In this document: one piece after another, positions 1-13,059 of the stretch
How the letters are laid out: each line of letters begins with the position of its first letter
Numbering within the stretch: position 1 is the first letter of the stretch
Assembly: GCF_030463535.1 (NCBI RefSeq)
Contig: NC_132894.1
Span: 29,408,625-29,472,624 of the forward strand
DNA: 64,000 nt
Origin: Salminus brasiliensis
Lineage: Eukaryota > Chordata > Actinopteri > Characiformes > Bryconidae
Direction of reading: 5' to 3'
The notes under the pieces: model-generated
Database searches by the model: none
What the model saw: the letters and a program-made list of their open reading frames with translations, nothing else
Told to the model about the DNA's origin: nothing
Made by a program: the position numbers and the translations under genes

Positions 1-462
1 CGGTTAAACCCCAGTGTTCCCATGACATTCATTGTCCATGATGAGAGCCTACACACTTCCAACCACAATCGTGAATACGTTCACAGCAAAGCTCAAACTG
101 GCTGGGAACAATACCTGCCCCCAACTACATGTAAAGGTTGTACTTACATGCTAATCCCAAATACCATGTACATGTAGTCAAGTCAAAGCAACCGGATGGC
201 TTTCTCAGACAATCACTTGGAGTGGGCTTTTAACAGATGTTGCAATGTTATCACGAAACTAGCAGCCTTTATCTATATGTTAATAGGCATAATAAGCAAC
301 AGTGAACAGTAGAGCAGCCTCAGAGGCAGGCAGCCCCCTCCTTCAACCAAATGAAGTGGCAGGACCTTTCTTGTCTGTGCTGTGAATAGGAATTGCGCAT
401 TTATCATCCACATCATGAACTATGCAGGCAAGCGAGTGGCTCAATGCTGAGATTGGAGCTTG

Positions 463-489
463 TGCGTGTGTGTGTGTATGTGTGTGTGA
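463..489. repeat. (GT)n microsatellite
   Basis: Short interrupted GT run. Confidence 0.8.
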
Positions 490-832
490 GGGTGGGGGGT
501 ATGAGGCACCAAGGCAAAAAGGGAGATACTATGCCACCATTCAGCCAGGGGGCTTTTTTTTCTGGAGTGCCCGTCGGTTGCATTTGTCACGTCCTCCTTT
601 CATGTCACCACTCGCCACCTGCTCCTGAAATTCCTGAACATTTTCTGAAACCTTCCAGCGTCCTCCTTCATTTGCTCGGCCTCCCTCCCTCTCGCTGGCC
701 CCAGCCACTTTGCTCCGCCAGCTGAAAGGAAACCAAAGAAACATTGCTCCTCCAGCTTTCTTTCAGCCCTCTTTCTCCATCCACCCCCCTCCCTCTCATG
801 TTCATGTTCTACTGTTCTGCATTTTGAATTAG

Positions 833-833
<1 letters not shown>

Positions 834-878
<45 letters not shown>
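834..878. repeat. (CA)n microsatellite
   Basis: About 22 uninterrupted CA units. Confidence 0.95.
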
Positions 879-880
<2 letters not shown>

Positions 881-1540
881 ACACAAAGTTGCTTCTAGTA
901 AACTTGTCCCATACATAATCACTACAGTGTAATATAAACGGATTCAAGCTTTTGATAATTTGACAGAAGACCTTTTAGGCACAGATACCACAGCGTCACT
1001 GTCCAGACTAAAGCCTGGATCTCCAAAAATGGCAGCTAACTGTCCAGAAGGCTGAAACATGACCACGTAGGTTTTATTCCAAGTCATTTTGCCGCACCTC
1101 AGTTGATCAGTTCACTGTAAATGACAATAGTACTTTACTACTTCATGACAAAGTTTACTGGACAGTTTACATTAAAGAAAACAATGAAATTGATTAGCTA
1201 TTTCTTTACAGTGGTGACAACAAATATAGCCATTTATTTGATATCCACATTGGCTAGTCTCGCTACAAGTCTTTGCATCATTATTTTACTTACCAAAAGT
1301 TCAGTTTCCCATCTCAGTGTTTAAGGTATACAGTATCCATCATAAGATTCCCAAATTTCTGGATTCTAAACATTTGGTGTCCAGTTCTAAGCCATGGTTA
1401 GTTTGCGCTGCTTTGTAAAATGGGGATGCGACTGGATCTGGACTGGAAGTCCTTCCTTTTTAAGCATGGTAACCGTAGATAACGTGCCAACCATTAACAG
1501 TGAAAGCACAAAGCAAATAATTCTGTGACAATTTAGACGC

Positions 1541-1616
1541 TCAGTAGATCGCTCAGTTGGTAGAGCATCAGATATTTCATCTGAAGGTTCAGGGTTTCAG
1601 TCCCTGTTCGGGCAAG
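1541..1616 (+). pseudogene. tRNA-Lys(TTT)-like relic
   Basis: The sequence follows tRNA-Lys: GCTCAGTTGGTAGAGCATCA for the D-arm, an anticodon stem with TTT in the loop, and GTCCCTGTTCGGGCA at the 3' end. The 5' acceptor strand no longer pairs, U33 is replaced by A, and the T-loop reads GGGTTTCAG instead of GGTTCAAG. It is therefore a tRNA pseudogene or the head of a SINE. Confidence 0.7.
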
Positions 1617-1631
1617 TCTGCCATTTCTTGA

Positions 1632-1740
1632 GAAGTGGTGGCTCAGCGGTTAGAGCTCCAGGCTATTGATGACAGGACTGTGGGTTCGATACCCGGGCTC
1701 GGCAAGCTGCCACTGTTGGGTCCTAGAGCAAGGCCGTGGT
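1632..1740 (+). mobile_element. tRNA-derived SINE fragment
   Basis: Pol III box A-like GTGGCTCAGCGGTTAGAG and box B-like GGGTTCGATACCC are followed by GGCAAGCTGCCACTGTTGGG. The same body recurs at 26357-26615. It lies directly after the tRNA-Lys-like relic. Confidence 0.65.
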
Positions 1741-2473
1741 TGACAGTAATGGCTTGTGTGGAGCTGCGCTTATCTTACAGCTAGCTTGCTCACTTAGCAA
1801 GCTAATAGCAGGCTTGCAAAAGCAGCAACAGTAAAAACACAAAAGTGAAAAGATACGCTGTCCTAATAAACCCGTCCCAGTACAAATCCTCACACAGAAT
1901 TTCATTATTAAACTATGTAACTTGTTACAGTTTCCTTTTTAGCTTATTTCTCAGCTCATCTCTCATCTCAGGATCTAGCTAACTTAGCAATTAGCGTGCT
2001 GGCTAATTTGGTTCCCACAAACAATAAAATGCAAACGTTAGCAGAATTATACCAGATAATTAGCACTATTTAGACTACAACGCCACATTCAGTTTAGCTT
2101 GAACTGCCATGATTGGGGATGTGTGTGTGTCACCTTAGCAATTAGCTAGCTGGCTAACTCTCTGACAATACAGCTACAGTAAACAGTAGAATAGGGTATT
2201 ATCTGGCAGACTGTATTCACTCTGTTTCTCTCTTATTAGTCCATTAAGAGCAATTATAGGGAGACATGGCATGAGACATGGCTAACATTAGGATGCTACA
2301 GGTTGTGAAGATGAATTTGTGCTGTTAAGTTCACCAAGTTTGACTTGATGTCAGTTTTTACCAAACAATTTTTTTGGTTCACAAGTTTACGTATTTCTAC
2401 ACAAAAGCATGTTATAAATGTCAGAAACCGTTTAACCCGTAAAGTCCATTTAAGATTACTTATCAAGTCAACA

Positions 2474-2936
2474 ACCCAGCTAGCAGAGAACGTTTTAAGA
2501 ACGCTTAACGTTTTTATAAGGTTCCAGGAAGATTAGTCTGCAACGTTACAGAAGTAACGTTCCAGCAAGGTTTTAAAACGTCCCAAAAGTTTTGATAACA
2601 TAAAAATGAGGTCATCGTAACATTGCAGCAATGTTACAAGAACATTAAAAAAAGCTTTACACATTTAGAAAACTTCCCAGATTGAACGAAGACCAATCTG
2701 ACGTTTTTAAAACATTAATATACGTTCCATTAAAATGTTCTTAAAATGTTCGGAAAACGGTTTGATAATCAAGAAATTAGGTCTTTGTAACATTACAGCA
2801 ACATTACCAGAACATGAAAAATGTTACATAAGATTGTTCTAGGAACATCTAGAGAACTTGACCGATTGAACGTTCTAAGGACCAATATTTGTAACGTTCA
2901 GAAAATGTTCTACTAACCATAAATTGTTAGCTGGGA
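2474..2936. mobile_element. Non-autonomous element with CCCAGCTARCA inverted termini
   Basis: The ends are CCCAGCTAGCA and TGTTAGCTGGG, which are inverted. Inside are two diverged direct copies of about 200 bp (roughly 2540-2740 and 2740-2925), each rich in AACGTT and TGTTACA-type words. The same termini bound another element at 55709-56059. Confidence 0.6.
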
Positions 2937-5447
2937 AGTTTGAGGCAAGTCGGTCGGCAAGCTGTATGCATATTAGCAGGTGACTATAGCTTCTATTACT
3001 TGTTAGCTATGTTAGCCTTGTATTTCCAGTGCACTAAATGTTAAGCACAAAACACATCTTAGCAATTCCACTAAACCTGGAACTAAGAGTAATTTGTGTA
3101 AATTAGATGTTTGGCATTAGTATCACTTTAAACAAGGCAATGTACCACTGGTTCTGACAGCACACATCTGCAGCCAGACAGCTGCAACCTGCATACATGA
3201 ACTCAAGTTCAGGTCAAGCAGGAGCTGGCTGAGCCGAGCCGTGGCAGGGTCTCTCAGCGGCTGATTGGACGCCTTTGGGGAAGAGCAGGGTTTTATCTGT
3301 CAGCGCTCTGAAGGTGCCGCCACCGGGCCCCTGTGTTCACCTGCTGCTGCCCAGAGCGGAGACCAGCTGCCACCTCCAGCACCACCCCTCTCATTCCCTG
3401 CCAACTCCCGGCCGCCTGAATTCTGAGCTGCACCTTCAGCTGAAAACGCAAGGGATGGTGGTGGTGGGGGTAGGAGGGAGGAGTGGTGGGAGTAGAACAA
3501 AACAGCAGCGCGTCCCACAGCCCCTGCCCTCTCGCGCGGGCCCCACCACTGCATTGTTGTGGCCACAGAGGCTGTCCCCACACTGGGCCCAGGAGAGGGG
3601 CCGAACGCTATCTGTCAGGAGACTTTGCTGACCACCCGTGAAATGGTATTGAGAGAGATCCAACGGAGGAATTTCATGGGGCCTGGGATTGGTTAACCAA
3701 AACTAACAAAAGGTAACTGGGATTTGTGCCAACAGCAGGTGTAAGCATTCGCATTATGATGGAGAAGAAAAAAAAAATCACTTGTTCTTTAGAGAAGGGG
3801 GGGGTGACTAATGCATCTGATAATATCATGAGGAGGCAGAAAAAGAGATAAGGTTATCTGGTATGCCGTCACTTTTCCAACTTCTCCAACACAAGACATC
3901 GAACAGACCAAGGATAAAATACAAATTCTTAAATAAAAACAACAAGAAAAACACAAACAACCTATGTGGTCCTCAAAACCAGAGCACAAAGAAATCATGC
4001 CTTTATTGAAACACACAATCACTAATTTGGGTAATAGTAAATTAAGTGTCTCCTCATTTTCAACACAAGTTCTGGTCTCAGAAGATGAGCCTGGGTTTTA
4101 AAGACCACGTTCAAATCATACTCAAGGTCACTATGGCCACATTTCCTTCATCTTAACTTGAAGTCCGGAAGACCGTGGTTTTCCTGACACCTGAAACTCA
4201 TTTACTTTCATTGTTTTTTCCAAGACAACTTCACACTGCATCAATACATGTTTCTTCCTCAGAAAAATTTTAATAAATAAAATATCAATGGATTTCTTCT
4301 ATCAGCAGCATAAAAAATACCTCATCATCAAACATCTCAGAAGAAAGAAGACTGGATTCTTCAGTGGTAGCACAAGCATCACACTCCACACTCTCTCCAC
4401 CAGTTGTGATGACATTATTACCAAAAGGCTTTTATAGGAAAGAAAACCCACCAGTTTCAACACTTTATGGGACTGTAAGTGAGGCAGTTCTAATTACCTC
4501 CTGCAGAGGGAGACATGCCTCATTAAACTGAGCAGTATTCTCCTATTCCACCACAAGATGGGGCCTGCATATTTTCTCACACTCCCAAGGTGAATTAAGC
4601 AGTGATGTTGAAGTTGAAAACCACACTTAAATTTAATTGTATGATACCCCTCTTTTCCAGTTCTTTGCCTCAATGACTCAATCAGCCCTGTCATGAAAGG
4701 ATGCCACCAGTCCCTATAGGTAGTTCCCATTCGTTTAAGCCCCCCTCGACCATGAACTGGGTGCTCATTCCAGCTACAGTAAATGTTTGTTTATTTCAGC
4801 ATTTCACCTGCTGTTTCATACCGAGAATTGAGCTCGAGGTCGTGTGGTTTTGCAGGTCTCCCAGTGTTTCATCATATCTGCTGAACCAGTCACACACACC
4901 TCTGCACCCTACAGTTGTCCTCAAGGAATGTGGGAGTGTCAGTGTTGAGTTCTGCTTGAACATGAAGCACAAAGTTAGTGGAGGAGTGGATTCAGGTACA
5001 GAGAGACTGGTTTAACCCTTACCTGACATGGTGGCTGATGTTATTAAGGCAAGGCGACACACAGCCACACATTAGTCAGGAATGTGACATTTTGCGAACC
5101 AGTAGTTTGTCACAAGTCAAACTTGCAGCACCACATCAAATCATCACAGATTAACCCATGCTCACCATCAAACATCTCAAAAACAGTAGGCTTTGTCCAC
5201 AGCACTCAAAAAACCTGACTACTCTTCTAGTGACAGCTGTGCTTTCCCCTGCAGCATGTCAGAATGAAGCCTTTCTCTTTCCCCATCACACATCAAGACC
5301 AGAGGCTTGAGCCTTTCTTTCTAGAAAACCTCAACTCTTTGTATTAGCAGGACAGCACTGGTCCAGAAGCCTATTTTGGGGTACTCCCGAGGACACTTCA
5401 GAGAAACTCTGCATCTTCCATGGAGGGTTTGAAGTGTCTTCAGTCTT

Positions 5448-5519
5448 TCAAAAGGACATCCCTGATGATCCACTGAGGTACTCACGGAAGTCTGCAGCCA
5501 CATTCAGTAAAGAACAAGC
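5448..5519 (-). CDS. lto1: lto1 exon 5 (C-terminus)
   Basis: Codes ACSLLNVAADFREYLSGSSG followed by Met-Ser-Phe and TGA. It aligns with the last exon of human LTO1 (CSLLNV...DF...SF). The acceptor ends ATAG. A possible AATAAA on the minus strand lies at about 4790. Confidence 0.88.
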   Translation of the reverse strand, partial: ACSLLNVAADFREYLSGSSGMSF

Positions 5520-7739
5520 CTATGGATTTAAGATATATTAGTGGCTATTTTCCACAATGAAGATGAATGAGACCAAACTCCATATAAATGCCCATGGTTT
5601 CAGAACTGGGTGACAAAAGCCTTGCAGTTATAATGTGTAGATGTCCCATTACTTTTGCAGTGTACGTTAATGCTTGAGTATATCAATCAACATAGGGAAC
5701 AAAAACATAATGAGACGAGATACAAATTCAAATGCCATCTTACTTTGTATTGTGTATTGCAAATGTTAAGAAGTATGGCTTTAGGATGAACTTTCATAGA
5801 GAATACTAAAATGGAAAGAGACTGGATTAACCCATGAATGAAAACTACTTAATGAATAAGAAAAGATCATCAGATTCATGTACCTGTCTAAACTTGGCCC
5901 TCACTCTTTCCATGTCTTCCTGGAGGTTCTCGTACTGTGGGTCCTCATATGGAAACTTTTGAATCAATCCAGCCAGAGACTCGACAGCCTTTAACCTTTT
6001 CCTGGAAGAGCGATAATAGTGGAGTTAAGCTTGAATGACAATGTAATGACATTTTCCAAACAATTTCCAATCATCATCAAATGATCAACCTTGCTTTTAC
6101 GTCCTCGCTGTTTTGGAGAAGACACTTCCATGTGATCGCAAAGCCATGATAAAAAGAAACCTGAAAAAAAAAAATGGATTTCACCTTCAGAAACACCAAC
6201 TCAGCAAGGTCACAGCACTCATTAAACGCCTGAAGCAAATCAAAAAGCAAAATTTAAGCAGATGCCTTTTAACATTCACATAAAAATGTACCTATATAAA
6301 AATCTGACCATTCAGAAAATTTTTATGGACACGAGTGCACCCAGGTGTGTGTGTGTTATAATGCTGCGTACCTCAGCAGAGAGTTTGGCACCATGAAGCA
6401 TCCCATGGTTTCGTCCCTCAATCATACCTTGCCGCGTTCCTTCCTCAAAACCTTCACGATAGCCTTCAATATGAAATCTACACCGGAGCAAAATGAAGAG
6501 CAGCTCAACGACAACATTTCAGTCTATAACAAACACTTCTTTGCTTGATTATCTAAAACTTCTTAAACTCTAGACCTACAATTACTGATGGTTTAACAAT
6601 GATGTTCAATACAGGATGAAAAATCTGAAATAGTAATGGGCATCCAAGAAAAACTATTGCCAATATTTTCCACACTTAAAAACAAGATGCTTCAAACGCT
6701 TGACTGAGGAAGCATGTTTATAACTGATGAGTTGTTGGTGTAGAAGAAGAACCCTTTAAAGGTCTAAACAGCCTTCATTCACTGTAAGGGTTCTTTACTT
6801 ACTGGACTTTAACACATTTGGCTGTATCTGGAACCAAAAGCGGTTCTTCTATGGAATCATTAAAACCATCTGAAGCACTATTTGTAAAGATTGTAGTTAT
6901 GAGTGTGAGAATTTCTCAATTGCCACATGAATTACAAACCCTAGTTATCAGTAATACTGAAGCTTCACAGATTTCACACCTACTTTAATCGTATTTTTGT
7001 GAGAAGTTGATGTAAATATTTTAATTTTGGTGGGTTTATATAGCACTAAGGTCTTTATATTGCTCATAGTACAGTTGGCTACTTCTGTTTTAGATTACAT
7101 TTACAATATTTACTTCTGAAACTTATGAAAAATATTCAAACCTGGATCACAAAGTTACTTAGCAGGTAGCTAGAGCTGGCTAGTGTGCATCACCTGCTCC
7201 TACCTAGCTAGTAGCTATGTAGCTAGCACTAGCTAATTATTAATTTATTAGCTAGTTACTCTATTAATACTATGGCTTATTCAAACTAATGTGTAATTTG
7301 TGTGCTTAGAAGAGTTAAAAGAAATTAGTGACCTAGTTTGGACCTACTTACGGGGTAAACCGTTGAATAAAACGGATCAGGCTAAGCCCTGAGGTAAAGC
7401 AGTTAGCTAGCTAGCTAGCTATCCTAGCTACTGTCATGACAAGCTAGTTAGCCGCTACCTAGCTAACGTTGTTTAGCGACTCAAACGGCTCAATACTATT
7501 GATTATTCAATAATTAGTTTCCTAGGGTCGTGATATATTGTGGGGACAAACAGTAGCTACTTAAATAAATGGCCTTTATTAATCACGTGGCGTTAATTAA
7601 ATATTGCTAGAGGCGAAAACAGTAGCTAGCTAGTGCTAGCCAGCTCTCGCGCTCCGCCAGCTGCTGGGTTCAGCGTTTACCGGTCATCCGCCATCAGGAT
7701 GGAGTCAAACAGATCGTCTGAAGAGGACAACCGGGCCAT
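5448..7739 (-). CDS. lto1: Lto1 (Oraov1), adaptor for Fe-S cluster delivery; 5 exons, 141 aa
   Basis: Lto1 pairs with Yae1. The pair links the cytosolic iron-sulfur assembly (CIA) machinery to the ribosome-recycling ATPase ABCE1 (family knowledge). I joined five exons by eye: 7681-7739, 6372-6477, 6090-6160, 5884-6001 and 5448-5519. All introns are GT-AG, frames are continuous, and the stop is TGA. Residues 25-49 show the family's deca-GX3 pattern, with Gly at 25, 29, 33, 37, 41, 45 and 49. They are followed by a conserved segment reading HGFAITWKCLLQ, then QKFPYEDPQYENLQED, and the last exon reads ACSLLNVAADF. The length is close to human LTO1 (about 137 aa). The protein ends in Met-Ser-Phe, which fits the C-terminal CIA-recognition tripeptide. 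The gene lies beside fgf19 in the same orientation, as in human 11q13, which supports orthology. I place the start at ATG 7739 because the upstream sequence turns CpG-rich and the N-terminus matches family length. Confidence 0.93.
5884..6001 (-). CDS. lto1: lto1 exon 4
   Basis: Codes RKRLKAVESLAGLIQKFPYE through AKFRQ (residues 79-118). The acceptor is TTCCAG and the donor is GTACAT; it ends in phase 0. Confidence 0.92.
6090..6160 (-). CDS. lto1: lto1 exon 3
   Basis: Codes VSFYHGFAITWKCLLQNSED and onward. The acceptor is TTTCAG and the donor is GTTGAT. Only 88 bp of intron separate it from exon 4. Confidence 0.9.
6372..6477 (-). CDS. lto1: lto1 exon 2 (deca-GX3 region)
   Basis: Completes Arg20 and runs to Glu55. 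It carries all seven visible GX3 glycines. The acceptor is TGTAG and the donor is GTACGC; the exon ends in phase 0. Confidence 0.92.
7681..7739 (-). CDS. lto1: lto1 exon 1
   Basis: Codes residues 1-19 plus two bases of Arg20 (MARLSSSDDLFDSILMADD). The donor reads GTAAAC. A CpG-containing stretch lies just upstream at 7740-7910. Confidence 0.9.
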
Positions 7740-9327
7740 TTTGTGATGCTGTCCCAAAATAGGAATAACAGGCTTTCTCTTCACCCTTCTTCACCCGTCA
7801 GCAGGCTAACTGTGAGCTCCCGACCCCCGGGAGCAGCTCTTCTTCTCCAGCGCCGCAGTCAGCGCGGACCACCGCCGCCGTGTGGAGCGGAGCCTCCTAC
7901 AAGCCAGGCACGACCTCTCCTACCTTCTGAAGAGTTACTAAATCATTTTAACTCAATAAACAAGGAGACTTGTGTCCTTATTATGATTTTGTGGCACTGG
8001 GAAGGGTTAATTTAATTTATTAACGTTTTATTTATTAACGTTACAAACAGTAATCAGGTAATTATCGGTGATTATTAGGAAATCCTAATCTCTGGAGAGA
8101 TGAAGTGGTGTTAGTCATTCCCAAATTTAAAAACGAGGGATATGTGGACTGTTTTTTATTAAATTTCTTATTATTTAGGTTTTTTTGATGTTTTTTGATA
8201 GTGAGTTTCCTCAAAGCTCCATCTGTTAAAAGGGTAATTTATTTTTAATTTATTATAAATAACAATTTAATTTATTTCCACACTCTAAAATGCATGAATA
8301 TGTATAATTTATTTTTGTTATGTTGTTATTATAGGACATTATTTTTTTTGTTTTAATCAATCGTGAACGAAACACGCTGACTCGGGTGATTGGAAAGCTT
8401 GTCATAATAAAAGTCCAAGGCCATTCAACATGGAAAAGAATTTCAAAGTAAAAGTCACGCATTTTTTCAAGTAAGTTTTTTTTAAAGGAATTTTAGCCAT
8501 CGTTGTCTTTATGGGAGGTGTGCAAGGAGATTTTTATTGCTGTAAAAACAAAAAATATTCTGACATTTGCAGCTGATATATGTTGTGCTGCTTCTAATTC
8601 TGGACTTTGTAGGTATAAATAAATGTGGGGATAGCGTTTACCAACTAAATGAATTCATATTGTACAAAATATTGTTAAAATGAAGATCATGTCCATGTTT
8701 CAATATGTTAAAAAGTTCAATATAGACATTTTATTTACTATCCAACTCCACCCATGAATCTACAAGTGTCTTTTTGCTGTAATGTAATGCTGATGATGGT
8801 GAAATATTGGTAAATCTTAAAAAATATTTGGTGTAATAACTCTGTAACTTTTCACAAGGTTAAATGTAATATATATGTAATTCTGAAAGGAATTAGAGAA
8901 TAGGGTTATAAATGTGTTATAAACGTAAATAGTTAGCAGCAGATTTTCTTAATCCGTGTTTCTGTACCTCAGGTCCAGCAGGGGAGTAGAAACACCAGTG
9001 GAGGGAGCCAGAAGACCAGCAAACTGAACGGAGTCACTGAGGCAAGGGCAGGTTGTGTCATGGAGTGGATATAGACTCAGTGGGAGGTAGTAACTGGCTC
9101 CATTACTGACTTCTTAAGTACTGAAGTTCACATCTTAATATTTAGTTATAAAGTACATGCGTTGTTACTTTTCTACATGCACATTCTAAAGCAATAATTT
9201 GCCTAATGTAAACAAAAAATATGAAATATGATCTGTGCAAAAGTAAAAGCACAATAAATAATTTTTTAAAAATAATGCGTTAAATTAGATAAATAAATAT
9301 TACATATAAATATAATATATATATTTA

Positions 9328-9391
<64 letters not shown>

Positions 9392-12300
9392 TTTTCTTTT
9401 TTTTCTTTTTGTCATTTGACCAGAAGGGCCCAAACATTTGACTACATTAATAAGAAAAACATGTCCTTACTTGGAAAAAAGAAAATTGTAAGAAGATATA
9501 GAACCATTTATAGTCCTTAGTCATTGTGTGAAACTGTGTAACATCAAATGTTTCATGCAAAAATGAATCATAGAAAAATATTATGTAAAGTTGAAACTGT
9601 TTAAGTCATTTAGAAAACAGATTAATAGTTACTACAGATTGAAATAACTACAAAGTTATCAAGGCTCTCAAACCTGTCCACAGATGGTCTTGATTTTTGC
9701 CCACAGCACATGGGATAAAGCACAAAATGTGCGCTGTCTCAGGCTCCCAGAGCACCGGGTCAAGAACCACTGACCTGAATCAACCTTTGGCAGCAATTTC
9801 TTAAAATTACACTTACCTGTCCAAAATGATCCACTTCCTTCCTCCTTTATCTCCTTAGGTCCTTTGCAATGTGTGGGTCATTTTCTGGCTGCAGAGTCCA
9901 CTCAGTCCTGAGAACCACTTTTAGGACCACTGTCCTTCAACAACCCTCAGTCATGCCAAACAAAGATGGCTGAGCCAGAGCCAGAGGCAGCAAGGCCATG
10001 TTTCAGTGCAAAGCCTTACCTCTTATCAGGTCTCAGGTATCAGGCAGCGTGTTCTTAAGTAACTCTGTGATGCAGCTATTTCACATCTGGTTCCATTCAC
10101 CACCACTGTGAGCAATTCTGACTTGGTAAGGTACTTTAGAATAGCGTGTTTTACCCCAAACCACTCTAAATGACTTTCTTTTACATCTTTACTAATCCAT
10201 CATGCATGAATATCCCTCTGTTAGATAACTAACAGGTAAAAAGGCCTATTTTTAAATGCAGTGCAACAAAAGGCAGCAGTATGTAGTTTTTAAGAGTTTG
10301 ATGAAATAAATCCTTCCCTACAATCCAGCATTTTAACCTTTTAAAACTGTTTAAAATCATATATTTGATACATATTGAGGTTTTGAGACCTCGGCAGCAT
10401 CATAATTAAATGTCTTTGACAATTATTAAGTAGTAAATAATTTATGAATAATAGCAATGGTGTATGATTAATTAATTAAATAAATATTCATTGCCTAAAT
10501 AAGAAAATAAACTTGTGTCTGTGTGTTTTCTTCTCTCTGGTGGATTACATTTAAATGCAAAAACCTGCTGTGGACAAAACATACCAGATGTGTCAAATAT
10601 GATACAAAATAAAAGTAATTTATATGCATATATGCAAAATGTTTTATACAATGTAATGTTATGTTATATATAATGTAATAGTTTTAAATAACTGGCCAAA
10701 TAAACCCTTCAGATTTTCTCTGGTAGTTATTTGATGCTTCAGGCTGTAAAGGGCTGTTTTAACCTTTAGAACTGAAAGGTTGAAATAACGCAGCGCTGTC
10801 CGTAATCACCAGCGCATGGTTCTAAAAGTGTTCACAGGTCTTTTTTGCATCATGTGATAACTCCCCATGTTGTAAAACACCATTATTTACAAAAGGTCTT
10901 TGTGTAGCTGTGCTGTTCGATCTGGAAGAGGTGTAAAATGTAAGCATATGTACATACATGCTTATTTGTGTTGACTTTGCACTTAGCCAGAGATTGAGTT
11001 TCCCGAGAGCTTTGCAGCACATGGTCGAGCAAGCATCTACCAGTTAAAATGATCTCATTACTAATATTCTGTTAAAGTTAAAGCAGACCTATGTAAAAGT
11101 GGCATTACCTGCTCAGTCCAACAGACGGGAAGTATAATTCATGCTTTGAGACACAGCTGAAGGACACGTTTTTCTGGACGAGCTGAAACTGAACCGTCAC
11201 TAAAAGTGAAAGAAGCATGTGGACTGTCGCGGTAGACAGTTACACAGTTTTCGAGACTGTTATCCGACCCATCGTGCATTTAGCAGTGTGACAGTGTGTC
11301 AGTGGAGCATCACAATGGGCCTGTTTACACCTGCCATTAACATGCGTTTCATACCCTGATAGTATCTGATCTGGATCCTCTTTCACTGGATTCTGTTTAC
11401 ACATGTCAATAAAATGCATCCCCAGTTTAACCCAGTTTCTACTTTCCTGTGTAAAAAGCTGTTAACAACAGTTCCTGATCAGAACTGTCCTGCTGCGGGA
11501 GACTGTGAATAGTTTAGATGAATGGTGGGGGTTCTACAACGCCCTGGAACAACAGATGGTTCACGCACTCCTGTAATGTCTCGATCAGAAAATGTGTCAA
11601 TTTAAACTGCAAGGGAACTAACTCTAACCCAAGAAAAGCCAAGATCCTCAGTAATACAGACGTATTTCCAGTTGCCTGACAGAATCCAATCCCGGAAAAA
11701 CATTTGTATTAAATGTGGACGAGATCCGTCTCGACCACCTTGGAATGTGGTTTCAGTGATCCGAGCATAATCCGATGCGTATTGGGAGCGTTTACATCTG
11801 GCTTTTGATGCGAACAAGTGAAATTCGAATGTGATCCGTTCACTAAAAAACGCAGGTTAATGGCAAACGCAAACAGGCTCACTGATTTGGACGCTGTTGT
11901 TGTAAGGTGCTTTAAGTCCAACCTAGATAGATTGGACTCTGAATCCTTGGATAATCTCAAGGTAAAATAAAGCCGTGAGAGTTTTAGAGTAATGTTTTAT
12001 CGTTTTATTATTTGTGATCCTGTTCGTTTGCTGTTCGTTTGCTGTTGGATTGGATTGGATTCTTCCAGTGCTAATGAAATGTCAGCGAGCTTGTGATTGT
12101 TAGTCTTTGCTCTGTGAATGGTTACGGTCAAAAGGTTAAGCCTGATTAGACACTGCTAAAAAAAAGGAAAAACTGGATAAATGGAATAATCTGTATTTGA
12201 TTCAGGACATTCAGGACCTTCAGGACCTTCTTCTAACAAAAAAATAGTTAGCCAAACACAGTCTAAGATAAATACAAAAACAATAGAAAAGCCAGACTAC

Positions 12301-12744
12301 AAATAGTGGTTGTTGAAAGTTCTACACAGTGTAGATATGAGTGCACTTAAGTAGGCATATTGCTCTAAGACCTAGAGGCTAGGCATTACAGTGAACTTCA
12401 CCATTAGAAATAAATAGATCTAAGCTGCAGTTGATGCTCAAATAGTGTTTTCGGTTGCTGCTGTCCTTATTTTTTTGTCCTTCTTCTCTTTTGAGCTTCA
12501 ACATTTGGAGTGATTTAACATGAGCTTGAAGCATGTCGTTGTTCTGTGTATCCCCCTGTGTGTCCATGATGGAAATTGGCCTTTTGGAAACTTGATCCCC
12601 GTCTTGCCACAGTCTGTGGAGCTCTGAGAAAGAGAGAGTTCCTCTGTTCTTCTCTTTAAAGGCAGACTGGTACCATTCAGCCTCTTGCCTTTGGATTGAA
12701 CTCCCGAGTCAGATCTTTTGAAAGTCTTTGAGCGAATCCTTGAC
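7740..12744. other. Intergenic region between lto1 and fgf19
   Basis: CpG-containing sequence at 7740-7910 is the probable lto1 promoter. The rest is AT-rich and shows no coding exon. A long TA repeat lies at 9333-9387. The 3' UTR of fgf19 should occupy the right end; a minus-strand AATAAA occurs at about 12004-12009. Confidence 0.6.
9333..9387. repeat. (TA)n microsatellite
   Basis: Almost pure TA run after an AT-only palindromic lead-in from about 9290. Confidence 0.9.
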
Positions 12745-13059
12745 TCATCTTTTGTTGAAACTGGGGCTCTGAATGACAATCTGAGAGATCCTCCCAAAGG
12801 ACTCCATGCTGCCTACATGTAGGCCTAAGTGAAGATTCCGTTCTGGGTCAACCGGAGAGTGGCCTTCTCTCGAGCTGTAGTCTTTCGGCTCCTGTGACAA
12901 GGTATTGAGCATTGGCAGGAACTGGGAGAGATCACTCTGGGGCCGGTTTTTACCACCACCCAAGCTCAGATAAGTCCCGTGTTTGCCTGAGATGTAGGTG
13001 TTGAAGCCATCTGGTTGAATTCGCTCCAGAAACAAGCAGTCTTCCTTCACATAGATGTG
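12745..13059 (-). CDS. fgf19: fgf19 exon 3
   Basis: Starts HIYVKEDCLFLERIQPDGF after the acceptor CTTTAG and ends SPSFNKR with TGA at 12745. It codes residues 107-210. Confidence 0.95.
   Translation of the reverse strand, partial: HIYVKEDCLFLERIQPDGFNTYISGKHGTYLSLGGGKNRPQSDLSQFLPMLNTLSQEPKDYSSREGHSPVDPERNLHLGLHVGSMESFGRISQIVIQSPSFNKR

Larger units (their letters stand above)
1..5447. other. Intergenic region left of lto1
   Basis: No convincing exon was found. By human synteny the 3' end of ccnd1 should lie near or beyond the left edge, but I cannot identify it here. The stretch holds GT and CA repeats, a tRNA-Lys-like relic with a SINE head (1541-1735), AT-rich sequence with many AGCTAGC-type words, a transposon-like element (2474-2936) and a GC-rich block at 3270-3640. 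The rest shows nothing recognisable. Confidence 0.6.

Noticed and set aside
1-900. Possible ccnd1 3' UTR at the left edge
   Set aside because: Expected from synteny, but no coding or recognisable UTR sequence supports it.
4321-4440. Minus-strand open stretch (ITTGGESVECDACATTEE...) with AG and GT at its ends, looking like an extra exon
   Set aside because: Only about 36 codons with no family match. The true last exon of lto1 was found at 5448-5519, so no exon is needed here.
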